64,000 nucleotides of DNA from Kaistia granuli DSM 23481 (GCF_000380505.1 NZ_AQYH01000004.1:62001-126000); one strand, 5' to 3'; shown: positions 36,284 through 44,898, counted from the stretch's first letter. The notes: generated from the sequence alone by a model not told the origin. Numbers and translations are program-made.

Positions 36284-37192
36284 TCAACGCCGGTCCGCAT
36301 GAAGGACGCCGAGTTCGCCGGCGCGAGCCACGATTCGGTCGGCAAGTTCGGCCACCAGGGGACGCGAAAGCGCGTCCGGCGTCCCCGCGACAAGCGCGGA
36401 ATCGCGCCAGATGACGGGCATGTCGATCGGCGCCAGGTCGATCAGCCGGCCCTCGGCCAAGTCCTTGGTGATCGCGGCCTGGAGCAGGTGGCCGATCGCC
36501 TCGCCGCGCTCGATCAGCGCGCGGCCGGAACTGAAGAGCACCTGCGAGCTGGTACGGGCGCGGTGGCGCAACGACTGGATCGCGTCGGGCGTCACCTGCC
36601 ACCAGAAGAAGGAGAGGAAGTGCGGCGCCACGGCGAAGATGCGGTCGAGCGTCGGCTGCGGGCCGATCGCCTCGGCGAGCGCCGGGGAAGCGGCGAGCAC
36701 GGCCTTCTCGCGCAGGATGGCGATCGGTTCCAGCGTCTCGAGCAGGGGGTCGAAATTGGGCCAGCCGATGATGGCGAGGTCGATGCTGCGGTCATGCAGC
36801 CATTCAGCGATGTCGCGGTGTCGACCCTCCTCGAACTGCAGCTCGACGCGGGGATGGGCGCGCATGAAGTCGACGACGGCGGGCGTCGCCAAGGGTTCGA
36901 TCAGGCTGCGCAAGGAGGCGAAGGCGATGCGGCCGCGATCGACGCTGCGCATCGCGTCCTCGCTTTCGAGCAGCGTCGCCAGCACGCGGCGGGCATAGGG
37001 CAGGAAGGTGGCGCCGCGCTCCGTCAACTCCACCTTGCGACCGCGCGTGAACAGCGTGCCGCCGACATGCGCCTCGAGGGTGCGGATGCGGGTCGAGATG
37101 GTCGCCTGGGTGACGTTCAGCCGCGCCGCCGCCTTGGTGAAGCTGCCGTCCCGCACGATGCGGTCAAAGCTGCGAAGCTGATCGATATCCAT
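36284..37192 (-). CDS. LysR-family transcriptional regulator
   Basis: 302 residues. The winged helix-turn-helix at about 1-60 reads FDRIVRDGSFTKAAARLNVTQATISTRIRTLE; the C-terminal effector-binding domain runs from about 90. Typical LysR proteins control a divergent gene; here that is the acetyltransferase at 37294. The intergenic region carries an A/T-rich dyad (CATTT-CAAT-AAATG, 37210-37223) close to its own start, a good autoregulatory site. Effector unknown. Confidence 0.92.
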   Translation of the reverse strand: MDIDQLRSFDRIVRDGSFTKAAARLNVTQATISTRIRTLEAHVGGTLFTRGRKVELTERGATFLPYARRVLATLLESEDAMRSVDRGRIAFASLRSLIEPLATPAVVDFMRAHPRVELQFEEGRHRDIAEWLHDRSIDLAIIGWPNFDPLLETLEPIAILREKAVLAASPALAEAIGPQPTLDRIFAVAPHFLSFFWWQVTPDAIQSLRHRARTSSQVLFSSGRALIERGEAIGHLLQAAITKDLAEGRLIDLAPIDMPVIWRDSALVAGTPDALSRPLVAELADRIVARAGELGVLHADRR

Positions 37193-37209
37193 AATGTTTA
37201 TTTATGTAT

Positions 37210-37223
37210 CATTTCAATAAATG
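37210..37223. promoter_or_regulatory. Dyad in LysR/GNAT divergent region
   Basis: CATTTCAATAAATG, 5-bp arms with a 4-base spacer, embedded in an A/T-rich stretch (37193-37260) between divergent LysR and acetyltransferase genes. A plausible LysR binding site or promoter core. Confidence 0.4.
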
Positions 37224-37293
37224 TGATCGAAGGAGTTTATCATTGACAAAATCGATGATGAAGCCTGTTTTCTGGCAAAAGGGCAATGGAGAC

Positions 37294-37815
37294 ATGATGG
37301 CTTCGATCCTTCGTCAGCTGGATGGTGCGGCGGCACGCGCGGCGATCCCGGCGCTGGCCGATATTCTCGTCGATGTCGTCGAACACGGCGCATCGGTCAA
37401 TTTCCTCGCCGGCTTCTCGCATGCCGACGCGGCCGGATACTGGCAGGGCCAGCTGGACGGCATCGATGCCGGCAGCCGCGTCCTGGTGGTCGCCGAGCTC
37501 GACGGGCATATCGTCGGCACGGTCGTCGTCACCTTCGCGCCGCAGCCGAACGGCCAGCATCGCGCCGAAATCGGCAAGATGCTGGTGCATTCCAGCGCGC
37601 GACGGCGCGGCATCGGCCGGCAGCTGCTCGCGGCGGCCGAGACGGTGGCGCGCGAGGCTGGCAAGACGTTGCTGCATCTCGACACGCAGACCGGTTCGGC
37701 CGGCGAGGCGCTCTACCGCGCCACCGGCTGGATCGAGTATGGCGTGATGCCGGGCCACTCGCTTACCCCGGACGGCCGGCTCGAAGCGGCGACCTTCTTC
37801 TACAAGACAATCTGA
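37294..37815 (+). CDS. GNAT-family N-acetyltransferase
   Basis: 173 residues. The acetyl-CoA-binding motif A is IGKMLVHSSARRRGIGRQLL (about 91-110), with R-R-G-I-G; LYRATGWIEYG is the C-terminal motif B. ATG 37294 or 37297 is preferred over an in-frame ATG at 37204 because TGGAGAC lies just before it and the upstream part overlaps the LysR control region. It would acetylate a small amine or amino acid. It is followed after five bases by a second GNAT gene, so the pair is an operon, probably under the divergent LysR. Confidence 0.87.
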   Translation: MMASILRQLDGAAARAAIPALADILVDVVEHGASVNFLAGFSHADAAGYWQGQLDGIDAGSRVLVVAELDGHIVGTVVVTFAPQPNGQHRAEIGKMLVHSSARRRGIGRQLLAAAETVAREAGKTLLHLDTQTGSAGEALYRATGWIEYGVMPGHSLTPDGRLEAATFFYKTI

Positions 37816-37820
37816 ACGGC

Positions 37821-38321
37821 ATGACCATGACCCTGATCCGCCCGGCCACCGAGGCCGACATACCCGCCATCCTGGCGATCTACAACGACGCGGTCGTCAA
37901 CACGGCGGCGATCTGGAATGATGATGTCGTCGATCTCGACAACCGGCTCGCCTGGTTCGCGGCCCGACAGGCGCAGGGTTATCCGGTTCTGGTCGCGGTC
38001 GAGTCGGACACCGTGCTCGGCTATGCGAGCTATGGCGATTTCCGAGCCTTCCAGGGCTACCGCTTCACGGTCGAGAATTCGATCTATGTGGCGAGCGCGG
38101 CCCGCGGCAAGGGAGCCGGCACGGCGCTGCTCGGTGCGCTGGTGGCGCATGCCGCGGCGAACGGCAAGCACGTCATGGTGGCCGGCATCGAGGCGGGCAA
38201 TGATGTCTCGATCCGCCTGCACGAGCGCCATGGCTTTGTCGAGACGGCGCGGATGCCGGAGCTCGGCTTCAAGTTCGGCCGTTATCTCGATCTCGTCTTC
38301 CTGCAGAAGACGCTGGACTGA
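37821..38321 (+). CDS. GNAT acetyltransferase of the phosphinothricin/methionine-sulfoximine type
   Basis: 166 residues. It starts LIRPATEADIPAILAIYNDAV, and has the PAT-like TAAIWNDDVVDLDNRLAWFAARQ, GYASYGDFRAFQGYRFTVENSIYV, the acetyl-CoA motif ARGKGAGTALLGALV and RLHERHGFVE. This order fits the Pat/YncA subgroup that acetylates phosphinothricin, methionine sulfoximine or methionine sulfone. Natural bacterial members mostly act on such methionine derivatives. Downstream of another GNAT by five bases. Resistance to a given compound is not claimed from sequence. Confidence 0.87.
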   Translation: MTMTLIRPATEADIPAILAIYNDAVVNTAAIWNDDVVDLDNRLAWFAARQAQGYPVLVAVESDTVLGYASYGDFRAFQGYRFTVENSIYVASAARGKGAGTALLGALVAHAAANGKHVMVAGIEAGNDVSIRLHERHGFVETARMPELGFKFGRYLDLVFLQKTLD

Positions 38322-38390
38322 GTCTCCTGTCGTGACGGCGAGGGTGGGCCGGAAAGGGTGTGACTGGGCAAGTCGAAGGGGCGATGCTCC

Positions 38391-39494
38391 CTAGATCGCC
38401 AGCGCCCGGGCCCGCATGGCGAGAGCGGCACCGTCGGCGACGGCGGCATAGGCGACCGCCTTCTTGCGGAAGCTGGTGAAGGCGGGGTGGACTTCCTTCG
38501 CCATCGGGCTCGCATCGCCGATCTCGGCCAGGACGTCGGCCGAGGTCTTGGCCAGCGCCTCGATCACCTCGTCCGGGAAGCTCTTCACCACCGTGCCGCG
38601 ATCGATCAGCGTCGGCAGGGCGATGATGTTGTTGGCGGTGAAGTCGGCGGAGGTCTCGGCCGCCGTCGCCAGCGCCGCGGCGCGAACGGTTGCCTGTAGG
38701 TCGGGCGGCAAGGCGTCGAAGGCGGCCTTGTTCACCGTCAACTCCAGTGCCGTCGCCAGTTCGTGGAAGGCCGGCATGTAGCAGAACGGCGCGGCGCGCG
38801 GCAGGTTGAGCGCCAGATCGTTCCAGGGGCCGACCCATTCGGCGGCGTCGATCGTGCCGGATTCGAGCGCGGCGGCGATGTCGTCCTGCGGCAGCAGCAC
38901 GGGATTGGCGCCGAGGCGCTTCAGCACGTCGGCGCCGAGGCCGGTGATGCGGATGGCGAGACCCTTGAAGTCCTCCGGCTTGCGGATCTCCCGCTTGAAC
39001 CAGCCGGCCGCCTGCGGACCGGTCGAGCCGGCATAGAAGGGCAGGACGCCGAACGGCTCGTAGGCGCGCTCCCAAAGGGCCTGCCCGCCGCCGGCGGTGA
39101 GCCAGCCGGCATGCTCCGTCGCCGTCAGGCCGAACGGTACGCCGGAGAAATAGTGAAAGGCCGGATCTTTCGCCGCCCAGTAATAGGGGGAGCCATGGCC
39201 CATCTCGGCCTTGCCGTTCGAGACCGCGTCGAAGACCTGGCCGGGCGCGACCAGGTCGCCGGCGGCGAACAGCTGCACGCTCAGGCGGCCGTCGGACAAG
39301 GTGGTGATCCGCTCGGCCAGGCGTTGCGCATTGGCGCCGACGCCCGGGGCGTCCTTGGGCCACGCGGTCGCCATCTTCCAGACCAGCACATTGGCGGCGC
39401 GGGCGATCGACGGCATGGCGAGGCTGGAGCCGAGGCCGGCCATGCCGACCCCGATCAACTGTCGCCGATCGATCCTCGTCCGTTCCCGCGCCAT
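38391..39494 (-). CDS. TRAP transporter substrate-binding protein (DctP/TakP type), Tat signal
   Basis: 367-residue periplasmic binding protein. The twin-arginine signal RIDRRQLIGVGMAGLG lies at about 7-22, cleaved near SIARAA. The mature part begins NVLVWKMATAWPKDAPG and has GSPYYWAAKDPAFHYF and AAEWVGPWNDLAL, typical of TakP-like proteins that bind 2-oxo acids, lactate or related carboxylates. No DctQ or DctM membrane genes are adjacent, so it is an orphan binding protein or its partners are elsewhere. Convergent with the GNAT operon (69 bases). Confidence 0.87.
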   Translation of the reverse strand: MARERTRIDRRQLIGVGMAGLGSSLAMPSIARAANVLVWKMATAWPKDAPGVGANAQRLAERITTLSDGRLSVQLFAAGDLVAPGQVFDAVSNGKAEMGHGSPYYWAAKDPAFHYFSGVPFGLTATEHAGWLTAGGGQALWERAYEPFGVLPFYAGSTGPQAAGWFKREIRKPEDFKGLAIRITGLGADVLKRLGANPVLLPQDDIAAALESGTIDAAEWVGPWNDLALNLPRAAPFCYMPAFHELATALELTVNKAAFDALPPDLQATVRAAALATAAETSADFTANNIIALPTLIDRGTVVKSFPDEVIEALAKTSADVLAEIGDASPMAKEVHPAFTSFRKKAVAYAAVADGAALAMRARALAI

Positions 39495-39593
39495 GCGATC
39501 CTCTCAGAAAAATACGATTACAGCCTAGCAGCGCTGAACGTTGGCTGAACACTTATCTGGCGAGCGTGAACAGAAAAACTCGGCCTTGACGGG

Positions 39594-39965
39594 GTGGAGG
39601 CGAATGCCCAGCTTCGCCGGGTGGATATCGCAAGGCGCTTCGTCGCCCTCCTGCTCGTCGCCGCCAGCCTGCTATTGCCGGGCGGGGCCATGCCGGCTGT
39701 CGCCATGCCGGCCGCTACCATGTCGGATCATGCCGCCATGGCGGATTGTCCGCACGCGTCGACGGTCATGACCCCGCAGCAACCGACGTCTCATCCCGCC
39801 GGACTGCCGGCGATGTCGTCCTGTTGCCATGCCGTGCCGGCGCTGCTGGTCGAATTCCTGGCAAGACGAGAGCCCGTCGAGCCTAGATCCCTGCCGAAAC
39901 CGATATCCGACGCCATGCCGGCCGCGATCGCGATCGGCCCCGATGTGCCGCCGCCGCGTGCCTGA
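39594..39965 (+). CDS. Small secreted His/Met/Cys-rich protein, possibly metal-linked
   Basis: 123 residues from GTG 39594; a GTG at 39621 is an alternative start closer to the signal peptide. The signal sequence is [20 protein letters not shown], followed by a short segment rich in Met, His and Cys: [14 protein letters not shown] and AMSSCCH. It ends in a Pro/Ala-rich tail. No family recognised. It lies 89 bases before a DUF305 gene, whose family often binds or handles copper, so a copper- or metal-related role is a reasonable guess. Confidence 0.5.
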   Translation: MEANAQLRRVDIARRFVALLLVAASLLLPGGAMPAVAMPAATMSDHAAMADCPHASTVMTPQQPTSHPAGLPAMSSCCHAVPALLVEFLARREPVEPRSLPKPISDAMPAAIAIGPDVPPPRA

Positions 39966-40054
39966 TCGTTCGCACCATGTCATCGCGCCGGCATAAGCGG
40001 GCCCGAGCCGGCGACGACAATCCGGCCCGCCTCATCGAGATGAGACCAACGATC

Positions 40055-40453
40055 ATGAGAAAAATTCTGACCATCGCGGCTGTCGCCGCCACCTTTGCCT
40101 TTTCCCCCTTCGCGGCCTCGGCCGAGGAGACTGTGGATCACAGCCAGATGGACCATGGCGCCATGTCCGAGGAAAAGGCGGACGACACGGCCTCGACCAA
40201 AGCCTTCCGCGCGGCTGACAAGGCCATGATGGATGGCATGGCCATCGAGTATTCGGGCAATGCCGATGTCGATTTCATCCGCGCGATGATCCCGCATCAT
40301 GAAGGCGCGGTTGCCATGGCCGAGATCGAGCTGAAATACGGCAAGGACCCGGAAGCGCGGAAGCTTGCCGAGGCCGTCATCAAGGCCCAGAACGAAGAGA
40401 TCGCGTTCATGAAGGCATGGCTCGCCAAGAACGCTGACAAGAACAGCCAGTAA
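40055..40453 (+). CDS. DUF305-family periplasmic protein (CopM-like)
   Basis: 132 residues. Signal peptide [20 protein letters not shown], cleaved near ASAEE. The mature protein has [11 protein letters not shown] and the DUF305 core [20 protein letters not shown] with conserved His-His and Met residues, then [13 protein letters not shown]305 proteins, such as cyanobacterial CopM, bind copper in the periplasm. ATG 40055 is taken; an ATG at 40040 is possible. Paired with the Met/His-rich secreted protein upstream. Confidence 0.85.
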   Translation: MRKILTIAAVAATFAFSPFAASAEETVDHSQMDHGAMSEEKADDTASTKAFRAADKAMMDGMAIEYSGNADVDFIRAMIPHHEGAVAMAEIELKYGKDPEARKLAEAVIKAQNEEIAFMKAWLAKNADKNSQ

Positions 40454-40656
40454 CAAACCACGGCTGACCCAGCGCACGGCCGCCGCCATGGCGGCCGTGA
40501 TGCTTGGCGACGACTGCCGTCGACGACGATATTTGCCGTGAACCGCGCGCGGCGATTGACAGTTGCAGCGGGCAGATGTTCCCTCGCCTTTGGGGCAGGC
40601 GTGAACCGCCTTGTCAGACCGTTGCCGCTTGGCGGCACCGAAGGGAGATCGGCACT

Positions 40657-41442
40657 ATGAAGATGCAGTCAAAGCTTCTCTTGGTCGGTGCGAGCATGGC
40701 CCTGGGCCTGTTTGCTGCAACCTTGCCCGCGGCCGCGCAGTCGACCGCCATGCAGTCCTGCAGCGACGACTGGTCGAAGATGAAGTCCGCCGGCACCGTT
40801 CCCGAGGGCCAGACCTGGCCGAAGTTCTGGAGCCAGTGCGCCAAGGACTATGCCGCCGCCAATCCCGACGCGGCAGCCGCGCCAGCGGCGAAGACGGCTG
40901 CCCCGGCGGCGAAGGCCGCCACTGACAGCAAGCCGGCGAAGGCCGCCAAGGCGAAGGCCGATACTGCCGCTGCGCCGGCTGCCGATACGGCCGCGAAGAC
41001 GGCCGGCAAGTCGCCAGCCATGACGGCCTGCAGCGCCGAATGGGCCAAGATGAAGGCCGCCGGCACGACGCCCGCCGGCCAGACCTGGCCGAAATTCTGG
41101 AGCCAGTGCGCCAAGGATTACGCCGCCGCCAATCCCGACGAAGGCGATGCGCCCGCGCCGAAGGCCGGCAAGACGGCCAAGGGCAAGGCTGCCGCCGCCG
41201 CCGTGGAAGCCGATGAAGGCATCGCCCTGCCGGATCCGGATTCTGCCGCCAAGATGAATACCGCCGCCACCACGGTCGGCAAGCGTCCGCTGACGCCGGG
41301 CCAGCAGGCGGCGATCGTCCGCATCCGGGCCTGTGGCGCCGAATGGCAGGAGCGCAAGGCGGCCGGCAAGCTGCCGCAGGGCGCCAAGTGGCCGCAATAC
41401 TGGAGCGACTGCAACAAGCGACTGAAGGCAAAGGGCCAGTAG
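40657..41442 (+). CDS. Secreted three-repeat protein with C-x25-C modules
   Basis: 261 residues. Signal peptide to about residue 27 (LPAAAQ). Three repeats follow: Cys35-Cys61, Cys125-Cys151 and Cys226-Cys252, each with exactly 25 residues between cysteines and the pattern W..(M/R)K(S/A)AG..P.G..WP.(F/Y)WS.C. Repeats 1 and 2 are near-identical, sharing GQTWPKFWSQCAKDYAAANP. Lys/Ala/Pro-rich linkers separate them. Each pair probably forms a disulfide in the periplasm. A single such repeat is familiar from small alphaproteobacterial secreted proteins; function unknown. AAGGGAGATC precedes the ATG. Confidence 0.8.
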   Translation: MKMQSKLLLVGASMALGLFAATLPAAAQSTAMQSCSDDWSKMKSAGTVPEGQTWPKFWSQCAKDYAAANPDAAAAPAAKTAAPAAKAATDSKPAKAAKAKADTAAAPAADTAAKTAGKSPAMTACSAEWAKMKAAGTTPAGQTWPKFWSQCAKDYAAANPDEGDAPAPKAGKTAKGKAAAAAVEADEGIALPDPDSAAKMNTAATTVGKRPLTPGQQAAIVRIRACGAEWQERKAAGKLPQGAKWPQYWSDCNKRLKAKGQ

Positions 41443-41450
41443 GCCTGAAA

Positions 41451-41469
41451 GGGCGGCCGTCGGCCGCCC
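41451..41469 (+). terminator. Hairpin after the three-repeat gene
   Basis: GGGCGGCC/GGCCGCCC, an 8-bp stem with loop GTC, nine bases after the stop codon. No T-run, so termination is tentative. Confidence 0.45.
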
Positions 41470-41502
41470 GAAGACCTGCGGCTCCTCAACGGCGCCTACA
41501 TC

Positions 41503-41881
41503 CTGAGTACCTTCGATAGTCTCATCGGCTCTGTGATTGAGCGCGTTGACAGAGAAGGGGGCGATGGCGTCCAGCCGGATGCCATCGGCAAAGCCCTCGA
41601 TGGCGTTCTCGCCAATACCCCGTACGGCAGTCTCGACGGCCTGCTGGCCCAGTTGAAGAGTTCCGGCCTCGGCGATCAGGGCGCGCCCTGGCTCGGCACC
41701 GGCAGGAATCTGCCGATCAATCCGGACCAGATCCGCGCGGCTCTCGGCAATGAGGAACTGCAGAAGCTGGGCACTTCGCTCGGCATCCCGATGGACAAAA
41801 TTCGGCGATGTGCTGGCCCAGGTCCTGCCGTCGACGGTCGACAAGCTGAGCCCGAACGGCACGTTGACGACGCCGAGCTGA
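41503..41881 (+). pseudogene. YidB/DUF937-family gene, frameshifted with lost start
   Basis: The frame from CTG 41503 reads LSTFDSLIGSVIERV..., the normal YidB-type start with Leu (CTG) in place of the initial Met, then LDGLLAQLKSSGLGDQ, GTGRNLPINPDQIRAALG and LQKLGTSLGIPMDK. At the A-run 41797-41800 one extra A shifts the frame; removing it continues FGDVLAQVLPSTVDKLSPNG to a TGA at 41879-41881, the normal family end. Intact length would be about 125 residues. Both lesions together argue for a pseudogene, although a sequencing error at AAAA could explain the frameshift alone. A GTG at 41533 would only start a truncated protein. The remaining bases to 42079 hold an ATGGCCGG/CCGGCCAT hairpin and no gene. 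Confidence 0.8.
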
Positions 41882-42079
41882 TCGGCGGCCGTAAGTCGCA
41901 TGCCGGTCGCGGACCCGGACGCGCCGGTCTTCGAAACTCTGACACATGGCCGGCGGGTTCCGGCCATGAGTCCATCGGCTTGGGAACACCTGGGACTGGA
42001 GATCGCAGGGCGGAGAGATGCGCGAAGCGTCTCGACCTGCTAGGACGGGGCGAAACCATTTCTTAACCACGAGCCCGCC

Positions 42080-43069
42080 GTGACCGAATATACCAGCCCT
42101 GCCGATCAGCTCCTGACGATCCGCGATTTCCTGCGCTACGCCATCAGCCGCTTCAACCAGGCGGGCCTCGCTTTCGGGCATGGCGCCTCGACGGCGTTCG
42201 ACGATGCCGCCTTCCTGGTGCTGGAAGGCCTGAAGCTGCCGATCGACACGCTCGAGCCCTTCCTCGACGCGCGGCTGCTGCCGGAAGAGCGCAAGCGCCT
42301 CGCCGATCTGATCGAGGCCAGGGTGACGACCCGCAAGCCGACGCCCTACCTGCTCAACCGCGCCTATATCCAGGGCGTGCCCTTCTTCGTCGACGAACGC
42401 GTGATCGTGCCGCGCTCCTTCATCGGCGAGCTGATCCATTCCGAATTCTTCGGCGGCGATGATTTCGCCCTGATCGAAGACCTGTCGTCGGTCGAGACCG
42501 TGCTCGATCTCTGCACCGGCTCCGCCTCGCTGGCGATCCTCGCCGCCGGCGTGTTCGAAAGCGCTGAGATCGATGCCGTCGACCTGTCGCCGGAAGCGCT
42601 GGAGGTCGCCAAGATCAACGTCGCCGAGCACGGCCTCGGCAACCGCATCGAGCTCTACGAGGGCGATCTGTTCGCGCCCCTCGGTGGCAAGCGCTACGAC
42701 CTGATCCTGACCAATCCGCCCTATGTCGACGAGATCGCTATGGAAGAGCTGCCGGAAGAGTACCGGCACGAGCCGGAGATGGCGCTGGCTTCGGGCCTCG
42801 ACGGGCTCGACATCGTCCGCCGCATCCTCGACGCGGCGGCCGCCCATCTCAATCCGGGCGGCGGCATGCTGTGCGAGATCGGCGCCGGCCGCGAGATCCT
42901 CGAAGCTGAGTATCCGGAGCTCGACTTTTTCTGGCTCGATACCGAGGAGAGCGCCGGCGAGGTGTTCTGGATTTCGGCCGAGAGCCTCGGCGTCGAGGAC
43001 ACTTCCGTCGAGGACCAGGACCTGGCCGACCTTCAGGATCTCGACGGCGAGGCGCCCGAAGACGTGTGA
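42080..43069 (+). CDS. prmB: 50S ribosomal protein L3 N5-glutamine methyltransferase
   Basis: 329 residues. SAM-dependent enzyme that methylates the glutamine of ribosomal protein L3 (PrmC/PrmB family). The N-terminal helical domain begins SPADQLLTIRDFLRYAISRF, a PrmB hallmark that separates it from PrmC. The SAM site is VLDLCTGSASLAILAA (about 140), and the substrate glutamine motif is LTNPPYVD at about 211. The acidic C-terminal tail (EDTSVEDQDLADLQDLDGE) is unusual. The start is a GTG at 42080. A strong terminator follows. Confidence 0.93.
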   Translation: MTEYTSPADQLLTIRDFLRYAISRFNQAGLAFGHGASTAFDDAAFLVLEGLKLPIDTLEPFLDARLLPEERKRLADLIEARVTTRKPTPYLLNRAYIQGVPFFVDERVIVPRSFIGELIHSEFFGGDDFALIEDLSSVETVLDLCTGSASLAILAAGVFESAEIDAVDLSPEALEVAKINVAEHGLGNRIELYEGDLFAPLGGKRYDLILTNPPYVDEIAMEELPEEYRHEPEMALASGLDGLDIVRRILDAAAAHLNPGGGMLCEIGAGREILEAEYPELDFFWLDTEESAGEVFWISAESLGVEDTSVEDQDLADLQDLDGEAPEDV

Positions 43070-43098
43070 TCCGACCGTCGACTTGACTGGATGAAGCA

Positions 43099-43137
43099 AA
43101 GCCCTCTCCCGCCGTCGCGGGAGAGGGCTTCTTTTTT
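43099..43137 (+). terminator. Rho-independent terminator after prmB
   Basis: AAGCCCTCTCCCGC / GCGGGAGAGGGCTT is a perfect 14-bp stem with loop CGTC, followed by CTTTTTT. It starts 30 bases after prmB. Its reverse strand has AA-rich ends, so it may also serve the convergent transporter gene. Confidence 0.93.
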
Positions 43138-43149
43138 GGGCCTGCAGTC

Positions 43150-44691
43150 TCAGGCGCCGATCTCGAGCATGATCGGTTCGCGCTCCGTCTTCGGCTTGCG
43201 CGAGCGCAGCGTCACCAGTGTGACCAGCGCCGCCGCGAAGGTGATCGCGGCACAGATCAGCATGGTGTCGCGGAAGGCGGCCCCATAGGCTTCTGCCGCC
43301 GCGGCGCGGGCGATCGACGGGGCGATCAGGGCCGCCTGGTCGAGGCCGCCGCTCGCCAGCGCGCTGGCAACTTCGGTGGCGATCCCGGCCGGCAGGCCGT
43401 TCAGGCTGGCGCCGAGCCCGCCGGTGACGAAGGCGGCCATCAGCGCGCCGACAAGCGCGATGGCGACGGTCTCGCCCGCGACCCGCATGGTACCGAAGAT
43501 GCCGGTCGCCATGCCAGCCCGTTCGGTCGGCACGACGCTGATGGCGAGATCGTCCATCAGCCCCCAGGGCAGGGCGGCGCCGGCGCCGATCATGGCGAGC
43601 GGCAGGATGAAGCTCGACGGCGCGCTGCCGATCGGCACGAGGGCCAGCATCAGGACGCCGGCACCTGCGAGCACCAGCCCGAGGCCGGCGAGGATGCCTG
43701 ACGGGATCCAGCGCGCGAGATTGGCGGCGATGAAGGGGATCGTCGCGATCGGCAGGCTGAGCGGCAGCAGCATCAGGCCGACCTCGAGCTCGTTCATGCC
43801 CTCGATGCGGATGAAACGCACCGGCAGCAGGATGAACGGCACGATGAAGGAATAGGCGACGGCGACCGGCAGCGCCTGCACCGAGACGAAGCGGGCATAG
43901 CGGAACAGCGACAGGTCGAGCATCGGCCGCTTCTGCAGTGTCTCGATGGCGATGAAGCCGGCGAGCAGGATCGCGGCCCCGACCAGCAATGTCAGGACGA
44001 GCGCATTCGACCAGCCGTGGTCAGGGCCCAGCATGATGCCGAAGATCAGCGCCACCAGCATGGCGGTGAAGCTCGCCGCGCCCCAGAAGTCGATGCCGGT
44101 GGCGCCGGGATCACGGGTTTCGCGCATGCGCGGCACGCCGGCGACGAGGATGACGAGGCCGGCGAGGGCGGTGGCGAAGAACAAGGCCCGCCAGCCGAGC
44201 GTCCCGATCAGCGCGCCAGCGATCAGGGGCCCGAAGGCGATGCCGATGCCGAAGCCGGTGCCGAGCAGGCCCAGCGCCCTTGTGCGGGCCGGACCCTCAT
44301 ATTCCTGCGCGACGGCGGCGAAGCCGGCCGAGATGGTGATCGCCGCCGCGATGCCCTGCAGGGCGCGCAGCAGGTCGAGGACGAGCACGTTCGGCGCCAG
44401 GCCGACGGCGAGCGAGGTGAGGGTGAAGCCGATGGCGCCGAGGCGGAACATCCGCTTGCGGCCGAACTGGTCGGCGAGGGCCCCCCCAAGCATGATGGTG
44501 CTGCCGAAGGCGAGCATGAAGCCGTTGACGATCCAGACGAGCAGGGACAGTTCGCCGCCGAGATCGCGGCCGATCGCAGGCGTCGCGACGGCGGGGCCCG
44601 TGAAGGACAGCGGCATTATGACGGCAACGAGGAAAACGGCGGCGAGCACAAGGTGCCGGCCCGCGGCCGCCTGGTGAGAAGCGTCGGTCAT
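43150..44691 (-). CDS. MFS drug-efflux transporter, EmrB/QacA (DHA2) type
   Basis: 513 residues with about 14 membrane segments, the DHA2 layout. It starts LVLAAVFLVAVIMPLSFTGPAV; motif A is GGALADQFGRKRMFRLG at about 67, and motif C-like GLLGTGFGIGIAFGPLIAG lies at about 137-155. Exports drugs or other small molecules by proton antiport. ATG 44691 is chosen (MTDASHQ); the open frame continues 33 codons into the control region. Divergent from a TetR regulator with palindromic sites between, a typical regulated efflux pair. Confidence 0.9.
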   Translation of the reverse strand: MTDASHQAAAGRHLVLAAVFLVAVIMPLSFTGPAVATPAIGRDLGGELSLLVWIVNGFMLAFGSTIMLGGALADQFGRKRMFRLGAIGFTLTSLAVGLAPNVLVLDLLRALQGIAAAITISAGFAAVAQEYEGPARTRALGLLGTGFGIGIAFGPLIAGALIGTLGWRALFFATALAGLVILVAGVPRMRETRDPGATGIDFWGAASFTAMLVALIFGIMLGPDHGWSNALVLTLLVGAAILLAGFIAIETLQKRPMLDLSLFRYARFVSVQALPVAVAYSFIVPFILLPVRFIRIEGMNELEVGLMLLPLSLPIATIPFIAANLARWIPSGILAGLGLVLAGAGVLMLALVPIGSAPSSFILPLAMIGAGAALPWGLMDDLAISVVPTERAGMATGIFGTMRVAGETVAIALVGALMAAFVTGGLGASLNGLPAGIATEVASALASGGLDQAALIAPSIARAAAAEAYGAAFRDTMLICAAITFAAALVTLVTLRSRKPKTEREPIMLEIGA

Positions 44692-44797
44692 GGTGGTCTC
44701 GATCTGTTGGGCTGGGTCAGCCGTGCGGTGGACCCGTCGCAATGGGTGAAGCGCGCGGCGGGAGAGGCGCCGCGCGCTCTTGGTCACCACCGACTCT

Positions 44798-44821
44798 TTT
44801 CTGTGTCGGTCGATACAGAAA
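44798..44821. promoter_or_regulatory. Probable TetR operator, palindromic
   Basis: TTTCTGTGTC (44798-44807) and GATACAGAAA (44812-44821) are inverted arms differing at one position, with spacer GGTC. It lies in the divergent gap between the efflux pump and TetR genes. The right arm with its preceding C (CGATACAGAAA) recurs at 44866-44876. Confidence 0.7.
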
Positions 44822-44865
44822 CCATAATCGCTTGATTCCCGGCGTCAAGCGCTTTATTTGATGAT

Positions 44866-44876
44866 CGATACAGAAA
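44866..44876. promoter_or_regulatory. Second TetR-type half site
   Basis: CGATACAGAAA, an exact copy of the right arm of the operator at 44798-44821, 23 bases before the TetR gene start. Its left partner is degenerate. A second dyad, CGCTTGA/TCAAGCG (44829-44851), lies between the two sites. Confidence 0.5.
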
Positions 44877-44898
44877 AAGAAAGGGCTGCGCGCAGGCC

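Noticed and set aside
37821-38321. Herbicide (phosphinothricin) resistance
   Set aside because: The subgroup match does not show that phosphinothricin is a substrate; native members mostly act on methionine derivatives.
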